A stretch of 64,000 nucleotides of DNA from Lamellibrachia satsuma (GCA_033239005.1 BSQZ01000006.1:9258162-9322161), one strand, 5' to 3'. Shown: positions 24,851 through 35,433, counted from the stretch's first letter. The notes: generated from the sequence alone by a model not told the origin. Numbers and translations are program-made.

Positions 24851-25323
24851 CGACATTATTAAACAGGACCAAAAGTTTGCGGCGAGCGAGAGGATGTGTC
24901 TTGCGTCGTCCTAGTTTGTCCAGCGGCAACGGTGCGAGCGTGCGTCGACGACGACGCAGTAACGGTGATCGACGGTGACGCGGTAATGGCGATCGACCGG
25001 ACGGTGTTCTTGGGTAGTGTTGTAGGTCGGCCATGACAGCCGACCAGCGCCTCCTATGCTCGAAGAAATGTGTAGCAGAGGTGTGGCATGCAGCATCATT
25101 ATCATCCCAGGATTCGGGCGATATGTCATGGTGACGATAACCGAATTGGAGGTGCTGGACGTCGGCGACAACATGACGCCAAAGACTGGCGTGATGCATG
25201 AACGCCGGTAAAAGTCCGTCGATGTACAGATCGTCACGAAACTGACCGGTAGCTGTAACCCGACGCTCCATGGTCCTGTGTTGCATTTCGATCATGACAC
25301 ACGGCCAGTAAGCTCTATGCATG
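24846..25323 (-). CDS. Polinton orphan gene, exon 2
   Basis: Terminal exon of a spliced minus-strand gene. The acceptor, at 25324-25325, is preceded by TTTTGTCGTTTACTTGCAG, a strong pyrimidine-rich site. The exon supplies one base to finish the split codon of exon 1, then 158 codons to a TGA at 24846. The protein is rich in His, Arg and Trp; its C-terminus is Arg/Pro-rich and basic (RRRRRTLAPLP), and no domain is recognised. Total length with exon 1 is about 188 residues. Phase agreement across the intron argues that it is real. Confidence 0.6.
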
Positions 25324-25372
25324 CTGCAAGTAAACGACAAAACCAGAGTGAGAATATACATAATGTAGTCAT

Positions 25373-25375
<3 letters not shown>

Positions 25376-25464
<89 letters not shown>
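25376..25464. repeat. (AT)n microsatellite in Polinton intron
   Basis: About 89 bp of pure AT dinucleotide inside the 436-nt intron of the minus-strand orphan gene. A second AT run lies at 25697-25754, ending next to the splice donor. Confidence 0.95.
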
Positions 25465-25468
<4 letters not shown>

Positions 25469-25691
25469 CGTAACCAAGCAACGAGAGAGATGAAATATGA
25501 AACCAATCGACTGGTAGGTGTTATCGTCAGGCAAGCCGCTGCATATGGAACTTGGACTCGACGAACACTTAGCGAGACATGTATACAGGGAACGATAGAA
25601 CAGTATGTAAAGTGAACATTTATTAAAAATGTAGAGCTATGTAGAGCTATGAAAGAATAATAAAGAAATAAATAAATTAATAAATAAATGA

Positions 25692-25755
<64 letters not shown>

Positions 25756-25759
25756 TTAC

Positions 25760-25848
25760 GCACGATCTAGCAGCTCAAACATGGCCGTCCCGACGGCTTG
25801 TAGAACGACCAAGAGATCACTAAACAGAGCGACGACGTCGGCAGGCAT
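25760..25848 (-). CDS. Polinton orphan gene, exon 1
   Basis: The ATG at 25848 opens 29 codons plus two bases, ending in a consensus donor C/GTAAGT at 25759. The peptide begins MPADVVALFSDLLVVLQ, a hydrophobic amphipathic helix. The frame joins exactly to exon 2 (25323-24846). A TATA box lies about 70 bp upstream on the same strand. It is divergent from the NADAR gene and not recognised as any known family. Confidence 0.65.
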
Positions 25849-25911
25849 GATGTTCGAGTATGAAGACAATAACAGCGTGGTTGAGATGACGACACGAAGA
25901 TCCCAGCTCGT

Positions 25912-25919
25912 TTATATAG
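25912..25919 (-). promoter_or_regulatory. TATA box of the minus-strand Polinton gene
   Basis: Minus-strand TATATAAA, about 70 bp upstream of the ATG at 25848. Confidence 0.6.
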
Positions 25920-26126
25920 CATGGTAGAAATAAACCAGACAGCTGACGTAACCCTCAGAACAATACCACAGTAATCAGAAAAAAGATAAGAGGCCTGCAG
26001 CTGTCAACTAACCGACACCAGACATCCATCACGCAAGGAAAAAGTGGGGGTTATGAGTACTGAGACAGCTCTAGAACGGCTTGTATTTAATACAGTAAAT
26101 GTACATTTTAACGGCATAAAGACAGT

Positions 26127-26681
26127 ATGAACCGCCCTGTACAGTAACGAGGCGGCAAGAATTACCTGTCCAATTTCTATGCGTGCACGATACATGTGTG
26201 GAATAGAGAATTTAAGACTGTGGAAAGCGCGTACCAATGGCGTAAATGTATCCATCATGGGGATATGCACACAGCTGAAAAAATGCTATCCACTCACACG
26301 GGTCTACAGGCGAAATACCTAAGCAAGAGCATTCGAGAGAAAGCGCATTTACGTGCAGACTGGAACACACAAAGATGTTCTATAATGTATGCGTTAGTGG
26401 CTGTTAAATTTCGCAACCCGACCCTACGTAAACGACTGTTAGCTACAGGAAAAGCTGAATTGAAGGAATGGGTCAAGAGTCGGGAAGGCTACTGGGGCGC
26501 ACTGACGTACAGTGGTCAAGCTGGTCAGAACATGTTAGGACAGATACTTATGAAAGTACGCGAGTTCATACGAAGACATGAGAATCCCCCCACAGTGAAA
26601 CTAATGCCAGACGTAACTCGAGTCGATCACAAGACCGACGGACAAAGTACACCGCACTGGCACACACCCGGCGCACAATAG
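26127..26681 (+). pseudogene. NADAR-domain protein (YbiA/DUF1768-like), Polinton cargo
   Basis: The open frame from 26148 to 26681 encodes about 177 residues with the NADAR signature: YLSNFYACTI near the start, VESAYQWRK (the conserved Glu), LLATGKAELKEW, then YWGA...GQNMLGQILMKVRE at the end. NADAR proteins are N-glycosidases; family members release ADP-ribose from modified guanine bases or cleave riboflavin intermediates. An ATG at 26127 is in frame but an in-frame TAA at 26145 separates it from the domain. Alternatively an upstream frame (26054-26124) could be joined by a 35-nt GT-AG segment (26125-26159) that keeps phase. The Asp often seen before the WG motif is not evident (REGYWG). It lies between the divergent orphan gene and the RPA-like gene. 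The family call is firm; the start and activity are not. Confidence 0.8.
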
Positions 26682-26741
26682 AGCATCACGCGCGCGACCA
26701 AGGGGCACGATAAGATTGCGCGCCACAGGCAGTAGCAGACC

Positions 26742-26749
26742 TATATAAA
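26742..26749 (+). promoter_or_regulatory. TATA box of the RPA-like gene
   Basis: TATATAAA, 94 bp upstream of the ATG at 26836. Confidence 0.65.
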
Positions 26750-26835
26750 GTGGCTCGTAGTTAACCAGACTCACACTCGCTTTCCGATCGCCCAGCACGA
26801 GCACCAGCACCAGCACCAGCATCAACGAAAGAACT

Positions 26836-27312
26836 ATGGCAGCAGCACAGCAGTACAACGCCGATGAGATGACGATTACGCGGCTTGAGACTCAAGTACG
26901 TAGCGGAAATTATAGATTTACACGTCCGTGAACTATAGTACAATGTGCCACGCAAGAGAAATATATCGTATATCCATCATGCGTACAGTGTAGCAAAGGT
27001 GTGGTTGCCGAAAATAATGGCTACGCGTGTCGGATTCATGGACGGCAGCGGGTTCCAACCTATCGATTCTGTCTGCGTATCCTCCTACAGGATGCCATTG
27101 GGAGTGAAGTGTGGGCAACGTTGTTTAACGAACAGGCAGTTAATGTGTTGGGATTTACGGCTAAGGCTTACATGAGCATGACGTCAGACACCGAGCGGTA
27201 CGAGGCACTGGATATGTTGCGGGGGGCTCGTGTCATGGCAACCGTTAGGAAGCGCGTAGCGGGACAGTATGTCAATTACACAGTGTCAGAACTGGAAGTA
27301 ATGGCCGTGTAA
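26836..27312 (+). pseudogene. RPA-like OB-fold ssDNA-binding protein
   Basis: The ATG at 26836 opens a frame that includes an in-frame TGA at 26929 (codon 32) and runs to TAA at 27310. After the TGA it matches the C-terminal OB fold of replication protein A large subunit: a zinc-ribbon start YPSCVQCSKGV with a second pair around YACRIHG, then YRFCLRILLQDAIGSEVWATLF and NVLGFTAKAYM. A role in coating single-stranded DNA during element replication is inferred. The TGA may be a nonsense mutation or lie inside a short intron (a GT-AG segment at 26896-26958 is in phase). Near the 3' end, GAA/GTAATG at 27298 looks like a splice donor leading to the downstream phase-0 exons. Confidence 0.7.
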
Positions 27313-27327
27313 CTCTGTTGTTGACAG

Positions 27328-27870
27328 GATGATGATGCCGACGTCGCCGCTGCCTCTGCTACAAGCAGTGACGTCGTCAGCGTCAGGAACGGAAGAGAGA
27401 AGGTAATGGAATGGTTACGTAATAATAGTTCCGAAATACTATTCTCCTCGTCAGTGGAAAGTTGCTCACCTCCATCCCTCATCATGATAACAGATGACGA
27501 GGGGGATAATAATGACGTCATATCTATAAGTAGTAGTACTAGTAGCGACGACATGGAGGCTACGGTGAGTGGTCTAGATAGGATACGTGACCGATCCGAA
27601 GCCATGACGATCGAAAATAACTTTTTTAAAGCACTAGAGGTCGCCAGCGTCCAGTATGCCTGTGACGAGGTGAACCGCATACTTAATTTAAAGGACGACA
27701 AGGAGCATTACGTACCATCGTCTGGCTTGATCATGCACATCTTGCGGTGGCTATCTATAGAGGTCACCTCAAGGTGTGCCAACATGATGTGGCGCCACGA
27801 TGTGTCAGAGTTGGTTAAAAAGACTCTAGCAGAACGATGCACAGATATACAGGATGCTACGGACGAGTAA
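27328..27870 (+). CDS. Acidic 3' exon A of the RPA-like unit
   Basis: Opens right after the acceptor TTGTTGACAG, in the same frame as the RPA-like ORF, and runs 181 codons to TAA. It starts DDDADVAAASATSS, has a serine/acid stretch (ISISSSTSSDDMEA) and then an alpha-helical region (RWLSIEVTSRCANMMW). An internal donor-like AAG/GTAATG at 27403, also phase 0, would make a 25-codon short version. No known domain is seen. Confidence 0.5.
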   Translation, partial: DDDADVAAASATSSDVVSVRNGREKVMEWLRNNSSEILFSSSVESCSPPSLIMITDDEGDNNDVISISSSTSSDDMEATVSGLDRIRDRSEAMTIENNFFKALEVASVQYACDEVNRILNLKDDKEHYVPSSGLIMHILRWLSIEVTSRCANMMWRHDVSELVKKTLAERCTDIQDATDE

Positions 27871-27884
27871 TGAGAACTATGTGC

Positions 27885-27995
<111 letters not shown>

Positions 27996-28038
27996 TGATC
28001 ATACTAGCAATGTAATTAGTAGTCGTTCTGTTCAATAG

Positions 28039-28674
28039 AATGGTCTGACGCAACTACAGAGGGCGTACAAACGTCAGGTATCAGCAATGTACGAGGCTGA
28101 GGAGGAGAAGGAGGCAGAGGAGAAGGAGGTGAAGAGACGACGAGGGGAAACGCCAACAACATCCACACAAACCCATGACTCCTACCCGGAAACACAGGAA
28201 ATGCCGTGGGAACCGCTGTATGTTTCGGATGATGATGAAGAAGATGAAGACGATGCGAAAGAAGCCGAGGCTGAAGACGCCAGCTTCGAGTTTAGTCCGG
28301 CGTCACCACCGCCGACAACGGAGGAAGAGGTCACGACACCCCCAACCCTGTACGTGTTTCCAGAGGCAACAGTGGTGCTGAAGCCAGACGGGGGTGTCGT
28401 GAACATACCCGACCAATGTATCAAGGAAAGCGAGCCGTCCACCAGCACGCAGGAGGAGGATGCGGAGGAGGAGGAGGATCAGATGAATGACAAGGTGTGT
28501 CATATAGTACTAGAAGAGGTCATGGCCAATATGATCGTGAACCAATGGCGTCGATCGTCGCAATCCGTAGACGTTATAACGGAACGCGTATGTGATGCGA
28601 CAATGGCAACCATGCAGTCGTCAGAATGGCGGGAAGTTATGAATACACAGGCACGCATGATCCTGCGACGTTAA
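28039..28674 (+). CDS. Acidic 3' exon B of the RPA-like unit
   Basis: Begins after a good acceptor (TTCTGTTCAATAG) in phase 0 with [16 protein letters not shown], then a Glu/Lys coiled-coil-like stretch, Pro/Thr-rich acidic linker and a helical C-terminus, 211 codons to TAA. A donor-like AAG/GTGTGT at 28495 is also in phase 0 and would connect to exon C or D. The content is unlike any known family. The ATG at 28087 could be a start if it were a separate gene. Confidence 0.5.
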   Translation, partial: NGLTQLQRAYKRQVSAMYEAEEEKEAEEKEVKRRRGETPTTSTQTHDSYPETQEMPWEPLYVSDDDEEDEDDAKEAEAEDASFEFSPASPPPTTEEEVTTPPTLYVFPEATVVLKPDGGVVNIPDQCIKESEPSTSTQEEDAEEEEDQMNDKVCHIVLEEVMANMIVNQWRRSSQSVDVITERVCDATMATMQSSEWREVMNTQARMILRR

Positions 28675-28725
28675 CCGTAATTAGTAGTGGACCATTAGTA
28701 GTTGAACATTAGTAGATAGTAGTTG

Positions 28726-28745
28726 TTGTTGTTGTTGTTGAACAT

Positions 28746-28810
<65 letters not shown>
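28726..28810. repeat. (GTT)n and (AGT)n trinucleotide repeats
   Basis: Short GTT run followed by about 60 bp of AGT repeats between exons B and C. Confidence 0.9.
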
Positions 28811-28887
28811 TTTGAACATTATACCCACTGTAGAGGAATAGTAGTATGAGTAATGTAACTTAGTATCTTTTATTTTGTTTTCTTTAG

Positions 28888-28989
28888 GATGAAGCACCTG
28901 TGCTACCGATAGAAGCGCGTAGGCGTGCAGGTCGAGAATTAGTGGAGATAATACTAGAGTACATGATTACGACATACGATGAACAGTAG
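28888..28989 (+). CDS. Short 3' exon C of the RPA-like unit
   Basis: Follows a strong acceptor (TTTTGTTTTCTTTAG) and encodes 33 residues, phase 0, to TAG. The sequence starts DEAPVLPIEARRRAGRELV and ends in an amphipathic helix. It is clearly related to exon D (shared DEAPV, RREL and II..M), which suggests exon duplication. Confidence 0.5.
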   Translation, partial: DEAPVLPIEARRRAGRELVEIILEYMITTYDEQ

Positions 28990-29008
28990 TTATATTTTTG
29001 TTATGTAG

Positions 29009-29119
29009 GACGAGGAAGGGTATGATGAAGCACCCGTAGCACCGGCAGCAATGAGACGCGAACTGCGACGATTAGTCAACATCATTATTGATTTTATGGT
29101 CGAAACACAGGCTTATTAA
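29009..29119 (+). CDS. Short 3' exon D of the RPA-like unit
   Basis: Follows TTTTTGTTATGTAG and encodes 36 residues, phase 0, to TAA (DEEGYDEAPVAPAAMRREL, then a hydrophobic helix). It is a paralogue of exon C only 20 bp downstream of its stop. It may be an alternative last exon. Confidence 0.5.
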   Translation, partial: DEEGYDEAPVAPAAMRRELRRLVNIIIDFMVETQAY

Positions 29120-29254
29120 TATTCACCGTTTACAACGGAAAGTATTATAAATCACAGTAGTTTATTTGTTAGCTGTAGAACGTTATGTTATGTAGTCTGT
29201 TATTGTATGACATAGATATGTAATTTAGTCTTATTGTATGACATAGAGTCATTG

Positions 29255-29255
<1 letters not shown>

Positions 29256-29350
<95 letters not shown>
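29256..29350. repeat. (AT)n microsatellite
   Basis: About 95 bp of AT dinucleotide. A further AT run lies at 29551-29607. The region 29120-29830 has no supported gene. Confidence 0.95.
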
Positions 29351-29353
<3 letters not shown>

Positions 29354-29546
29354 ACAACTTATATAATACCTCATCATCATCATCATTGTACGTAACCTCT
29401 GTCGCGGTATAACAACCCACAAGTTAATCATCAATATACTAGCCACTGGCGTGTCGATAATCGACCGTAAGCTAGGGTCACTGGCGAGGATGTAAAAATC
29501 CCACAAACCATCATGTCAACACAGTGTTTATATAAGTTTATCAGTG

Positions 29547-29615
<69 letters not shown>

Positions 29616-29758
29616 ATGACATACCAAAGTATATGTAATAAAAAAGTCATGCAATGATTGATACGTGTTGTCAGTGGTGTTACCTAGTTGAAAGAGAACC
29701 CGTAGCCATCGATAGTGGACACAGTAGCCATTAGCATAGGAACACACCTTAGTTACTA

Positions 29759-29827
29759 CACCACCACCACCCCCACCCCCACCACCACCACCACCACCAC
29801 CACCACCACCACCACCACCACCACCAC
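29759..29827. repeat. (ACC)n repeat before PolB
   Basis: ACC trinucleotides with two C-rich interruptions, directly upstream of the PolB TATA-like element. Confidence 0.9.
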
Positions 29828-29833
29828 ACGCAG

Positions 29834-29846
29834 TATATATATATAT
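29834..29846 (+). promoter_or_regulatory. TATA-like element of PolB
   Basis: TATATATATATAT 45-57 bp upstream of the PolB ATG at 29891. Confidence 0.45.
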
Positions 29847-29890
29847 GTACTAAGAACCGCAGTCTGTCAGTTGTAGACGCGTACAGCATC

Positions 29891-32800
29891 ATGAAACGTC
29901 AGCTATGTCGTCACTGCGGAGTGACATTCGATACGTATGCAGAGCTACAACAGCACCTAGCGAGCCATTCCACACCGGCAGTTAACGAAAACTGGAATGC
30001 GGTAACGGCACCAGCAGTGGTGCCACCTAGTGACCACGCCAAGAGAGCGAAATATACGTGTAAATGCGATGCAACATTTGGGAGATGGGACGACCTGCAG
30101 CATCATGTGATGTCCGTATGTCGTCTTAGCAGTAGCAGTAGCAGTAGTACAAAAAAGACCGCAGTCTACACTTGTGCGAAATGCGGAAAGAATTTCAATA
30201 GACGTGACCATCTGACCAGACACGCACGAACAACGTGTACCGGTGTCGTCAAGAAGCCGCCAAGACCGAAGAGATCAAACAGAGAAGACACCACACCCCA
30301 CCATCCACTCGTTACCCACGAAGATCCCCTAGATCCACCTGATCGACTCCCCTTCGACGACACCCTGTCCACGGAACTGCTAGATGTCGTTCGAGCGCAC
30401 TGGCGAACGATACGGACACGTGTGATGAGAGGACCTATCCAATGTAGGTACGATTACAGATTAACAACATTAGACACGACCGTCCTAGAGACCCCTCTGA
30501 AGCGCATGTTCCAGGAACAGACCAACGCCTTCAAGGTTAATCTCAGTTACGGGTTCATTCTGAGGAACAAGAACACGGGTCGATACAAGTACTATCATTC
30601 CTCGTGCAACTGCTGTGGACGATACCTGGACGAGCCCAGTCTCATCACCAACAGCAAGGACTTTGATGACTTTCTCGAACGCATCCGAGAAACCGACATC
30701 CTGCAATGGGCCATCAATCAAAGACCGGATTCTGCGTGGGTGTGCGAACTCGTGACCAATGTCACATTTTTCGTCAACCGCATCATCGATCATCCCATAG
30801 GATGTGTAGGAATGATCGCCCTACCAGTGTACATCAAGAGGAACAAAGCCGTCATCGGTCTGGAAAAGGAACCCATCCATTCCAAGAGGTACAACGACAA
30901 CCTGTGTCTGTTCCGATGTCTGGCCCTGCATCGAGGATGTGACATACGTCGATTGGAACCAGCGGTGAAGACGCTGTACGAGACTTACAACCAAGACGGA
31001 GTACCCATGGAAGAATTTGCCGGGGTCACGATGGACGACCTCTATCGTGTAGAGACCACGTTCCAAACGAACGTGTACGTGTACAGTCTCGTAAAACCGG
31101 ATGGAGAGGATCAAGAGGATGGATCGACAACTGCCGAACTCGTCCGTCGATCGGTATGTAAGTACCCTGACACACTCTACCTCAATCTTCACGAGACGCA
31201 TTTTTCCTTCATCCAGGATGTACGCAAATACTGTCACTCGTATAGATGTCGGAAGTGCGGTGACGCGTTGTGGAAAGATGCATGGACGTTGCGTAGACAC
31301 GAGAGCACGTGTACGGGAGGCGTGCGTCGAGTCTATCCTGGTGGCGTGTATCATTCGACTCCATCGGTGTTCGAACGGCTGGACGACGAGAACATCCGAG
31401 TGGCCGAAGCGTTGCGGTACTATCCGTACCGAGCTACCTTTGACTTCGAGTGTTGGTTCGACACCGAACAACTTCCGTCGGACAGTGACCAGGTTCACTG
31501 GGTTGCACGTCACGTCCCGCTGAGCGTCAGCGTGGCTTCCAACGTGCCCGGACACGAGCGAGTGAAATGTCTCGTCACGGATGGAGACACCAACAAGTTG
31601 GTGAGCTCCATGATGGACATATTGAGAGCGATGAGTGACGCCGCGTACGAAAAGATCAAAGACTCATACGAGTATGCGTTGGAACAACTCGCAGAAGCGC
31701 TGACGAGCTGGGACGAACAGGAGGAGAGTGCACGGTCAGCCACCGACAAGGACGCTCGACCGGCAACCAACCCGTACAAAAAGCTGATGGGACAACTGTA
31801 TGGATGGATGCATCAGTTACCTGTCATCGGGTTCAATTCGGGTTCGTATGATCTCAATGCCATCAAACAGTTCCTCATACCGTAATTCCTGTCGACCTCA
31901 AAGACAGCGGAACACTCCGAGGAAGACGAGGACGACGAGAGGGAGCGAGAGGACAAAGAGACCAAAGAAGAGAACGACGGCGTCGGATCATTTTTCGTCA
32001 TAAAACGCAACAACACGTTCATGTGTCTTTCGACGGATCAGCTGAAATTCCTAGACATGACCAACTACATAGCCCCCGGGTTCAGCTACGACAAGTATCT
32101 GAAAGCGTACGGATGCGAGGTGACGAAAGGTCATTTCCCGTACGAGTACATGGACCGTCTGGAGCGACTCGACGACACCGCTCTTCCGCCGAAAGAGGCA
32201 TTCTTCAGTCGGCTGAAGAACGAAGGTATTTCAGACGAGGATTACGCCAGTTGTCAGAAGGCCTGGCGCGACAATGGCATGACGACGTTGCGCGACTTTC
32301 TCGTCTGGTACAACAACAGGGACGTGGTTCCCTTTCTTCAGGCGATCGCTAGACAGTTTGCCTTCTATCGAGAACGTGGAATAGACATGTTCAAGCAAGG
32401 CATCAGCGTACCTGGTCTGACCCTGCTGTACCTGTTCAACGACCTTCCAGAGAAGACCTACTTTACCATCTTCAACGAGAAGAATAAAGATCTGCACGAC
32501 CTCGTCAAAGATAACATCATCGGTGGCCCGTCGATCATTTTTCACCGCTATCACGAGAAAGGGGTCACCATGATACGTCAGAACGAATACGGAGAGGCTG
32601 CTCGTCCGTGTCGATCGATCGTCGGATACGATGCGAACGCGCTGTACCTGTGGTCGCTCATGCAAGACATGCCTATGGGATGGTACACGCGACGACGGGC
32701 GGAGAACGACTTCCGCCCCGAATCGGCGCAGCTGTACGGACAGATGGCTGCAGAATGGTTGACGTGGGAATCCGAACGCACGGGACTTTCCATACGACAT

Positions 32801-34357
32801 CAGATCAACGAACGAGAGAAGCGAATAGGCAAACATCGGGTGGATGGTTGGTGCAGCGAGACGAAGACGGCTTATCAGTTCGAAGGGTGCTACTTCCATG
32901 GTTGCCCGTGCACTCGAGAAGAGGTGAACGCCGTCAACGGGAAACCCATGGCGCAACTGCTCGCCGAGACTCGAAAGACCGCCGCCTACCTATGTCACTT
33001 TGTCAAGGTCGTCCAGCTGTGGGAATGCGAGTGGAAAGAGATGAGACGAGCCCCGGCCGTACGAAAGTGTCTGGACGCTGCATTTCCCCGACGTCGACAC
33101 TTGCGGTGGACGATGACGTCACAACAGATCCTGAACGGCGTGCGTGCAGGAACCGTGTTCGGCATGATCGAGTGCGACATCTGCGTACCGGAAGAATTGC
33201 GCGCGTACTTTGCCGAGATGCAGCCCGTGTTCAAGAACATCCGTATGATACGCGAGGATCTCGGCCCGTTCATGCGTCGCTACGCCGAAGAGCACAACAT
33301 CATGTCGACTCCGAGGCGCATGCTCGTGGGTAGTTATCAGGGCGATAAGATACTGCTCGCAACGCCCCTGCAGCGATGGTATCTGGACCACGGTCTCGAG
33401 GTACTGCACGTGTATCAGGTCATCGAATACGATCCCATTCCGTGTTTCCGGCGTTTCGGCGATGCGGTGTCCACGGCCCGACGCGAGGGCGACGTCCACC
33501 GAGACAAGACCATCATCGCGGACACCATGAAGTTGCTGGGGAACTCGGGCTACGGAAAGACCATCACAAACGTCGACCGACATCGCGACGTCAGCTACTG
33601 CACGGAGAAGGCGGCATCGCTCATGGTCAACGATAAACGGTTCCGACAACTCGACAGGGTCGTCGACGACGCATACGAGATAGAGATGAACAAGAAGACC
33701 GTCAAATACACCCTACCCGTCCACGTGGGATTCTTCGTCCTGCAGTACGCCAAGATGCGCATGTTGCAGTTCTATTACGACTTCATCGACCGATACGTGG
33801 AGCGTCCTCTGTTCCAGTACTGCGAGATGGACACAGATTCCGCCTATTTGGCCTTGACCGGTGAGTCCGTCGACGACCTCGTGACCCCAGCACTACGCGA
33901 TCATTACTTCCGACATCGCTCCGAATGGCTCCCGTCCGAATGTTGCGACGAACATCGGAACGAGTACGTGCGCTGTCGACTGGCCAATCGACCGTGGATC
34001 GGAGACGAGGCGTGCTGTAAGGCGCGCAGAGCGTTCGACAAGAGGACACCGGGTCTGTTCAAGGTCGAGTGGTCCGGCGACGGGTTCGTGGGGTTGTGTA
34101 GCAAGACGTACTACTGTTTCGGCGCCACCGACAAGTACAGCACCAAAGGACTGAGCAAACGTCACAACGTCATCAACAAGGATGCCTTCCTGGAGGTGCT
34201 CACCAACCGTCGGAGCGGAAGTGGAACGAACCGCGGATTCCGGGTGCATAACTCGACCGTGTTGACGTACGTGCAGGAACGGACGGCCCTCACCTATTTT
34301 TACCCCAAACGCGTGGTGCACGAGGACGGGGTGACCACGGGTCCGGTGGACGTGTAG
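29891..34357 (+). pseudogene. polB: Protein-primed DNA polymerase B (one in-frame stop)
   Basis: The replicative polymerase of the element; family-B, protein-primed. The first segment (29891-31885, 664 codons) has three C2H2 zinc fingers in its first ~120 residues and another near residue 460, then exonuclease motifs Exo I (FDFEC, about 31440) and Exo II (GFNSGSYDLN, about 31830). An in-frame TAA at 31883 follows at once. The same frame then continues open through an acidic linker; the second segment with an ATG at 32021 (778 codons) has polymerase motif A (YDANALYLW, about 32625), a VSR-like endonuclease signature (VDGWCSETKTAYQFEGCYFHG, about 32840-32910), motif B (KLLGNSGYG, about 33530) and motif C (DTDSAYL, about 33832). 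The only visible lesion is this stop, so it is either a recent inactivation or a two-protein split. The next gene starts 8 bp downstream. Confidence 0.93.
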
Positions 34358-34365
34358 ATAAGGCG

Positions 34366-35023
34366 ATGCACGCTGCACTTGGTTCATACGTGATCATGGA
34401 TGCACGATGGAAACATCCCTTCACGTGCATCGTTGCCGGACCGACGGGATGCGGCAAGAGTACGTTCGTGACGCGTATGTTGCGTCACGCTACTGCAATG
34501 ATCGACCCACCTCCCGAACGGATCACGTGGTGTTACGGAGAATGGCAAGAGGCGTACGCAACGACGGACCTGAACCACGTGCGCTTCGAGGAAGGGTTAC
34601 CGACGGCGGCCATGTTCGAATCGACGACGAGGAACCTCATCGTCATAGACGATCTCATGGCAGAAACGGACGAGCGGGTCACGACCTTGTTCACTAAAAA
34701 AAAGTCACCACAGGAACACGTCCGTGCTGTATCTCGTACAGAACCTGTTCCCCAAAAACAAAGAGAGTCGTACCATCAGTCTGAATTCTCAGTACATGGT
34801 GGTGTTCAAGAATCCTCGTGACGCATCGCAGATGTCGCACTTGGCTCGGCAGATGTATCCGGGACGCGGGAAATTCGTGCAAGAGGCGTTTAAAGACGCC
34901 ACGGCGGTACCGTACGGTTATCTATTGGTCGATCTGAAACAGGACACGCCCGAGGACATGCGTCTGCGCACGGCCATCTTTCCAGACGACGGTGTTCAGT
35001 ACGTGTACTTGCCGAAGGTATAA
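34366..35023 (+). pseudogene. FtsK/HerA-like DNA-packaging ATPase (frameshifted)
   Basis: Genome-packaging ATPase of Polintons. The first frame from the ATG at 34366 has a Walker A motif (GPTGCGKST, about 34438) and Walker B (NLIVIDDLM, about 34633). At about 34694-34703 a run of eight A bases coincides with a shift of reading frame; the family's C-terminal half (LVQNLF, ISLNSQYMVVFKNPRD) continues in the other frame to the TAA at 35021. The break is an extra base in the homopolymer or a sequencing error. That stop overlaps the TATA box of the next gene. Confidence 0.9.
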
Positions 35024-35026
35024 AAA
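35019..35026 (+). promoter_or_regulatory. TATA box overlapping the ATPase stop codon
   Basis: TATAAAAA, 42 bp upstream of the ATG at 35061. Its TAA is the ATPase stop codon. Confidence 0.65.
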
Positions 35027-35060
35027 GACCGAGTGCGTGGATAGTCTCTTCATTCGCACC

Positions 35061-35429
35061 ATGTCTGCCCTGGTGAAGAGACACATTGCGTGCATACAGA
35101 CGCTGCACAGACTAAAGAACAACAAAGAGAAAAAGACCTTCCTAAAAAACGCTAACGCCGAACTGCTGTGCGCACTGGCCGAGTGTGCCTACAACATACT
35201 ACGAAGGAACGTTCCGTTGACCGCAGTACAGAAGCGACGTCTGGGTAAATACAAGACGAAATTACGCGAGTTGGCCAAGAAAAGAACGTCGGCTGCCAGG
35301 AGAAGACGCCTCTTGATACAACCGCAGGTCGGCGAGGGACAGACCGGAGGTTTCCTATCGGCCTTCCTAGCACCGTTGGCCAGTTCGGTCTTTCTATCCC
35401 TGCTCCGAAAGGAGCGACCAACGAGGTAG
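35061..35429 (+). CDS. Conserved small basic Polinton protein
   Basis: 122 residues from the ATG 42 bp after a TATA box. It resembles a small protein commonly found in animal Polintons: an N-terminal helix of Lys/Arg and Leu, the block LLCALAECAYNILRRNVPLT, a QKRRLGKYKTKLRELAKK basic stretch, and a C-terminal Gly-Gly-Phe-Leu hydrophobic segment (GGFLSAFLAPLASSVFLSLL) that could be membrane-active. Its function is not established; a virion role is inferred from context between packaging and capsid genes. The longer frame starting upstream lies in the ATPase and is not preferred. Confidence 0.8.
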   Translation: MSALVKRHIACIQTLHRLKNNKEKKTFLKNANAELLCALAECAYNILRRNVPLTAVQKRRLGKYKTKLRELAKKRTSAARRRRLLIQPQVGEGQTGGFLSAFLAPLASSVFLSLLRKERPTR

Positions 35430-35433
35430 ATAC

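Noticed and set aside
26945..27175. 76-codon ORF overlapping the RPA-like gene
   Set aside because: It is in a different frame from the zinc-ribbon/OB-fold motifs.
30821..31555. 244-codon minus ORF, and similar minus ORFs opposite the right-arm genes
   Set aside because: Shadow frames of GC-rich plus-strand genes (PolB, capsid and others) with no recognisable motifs.
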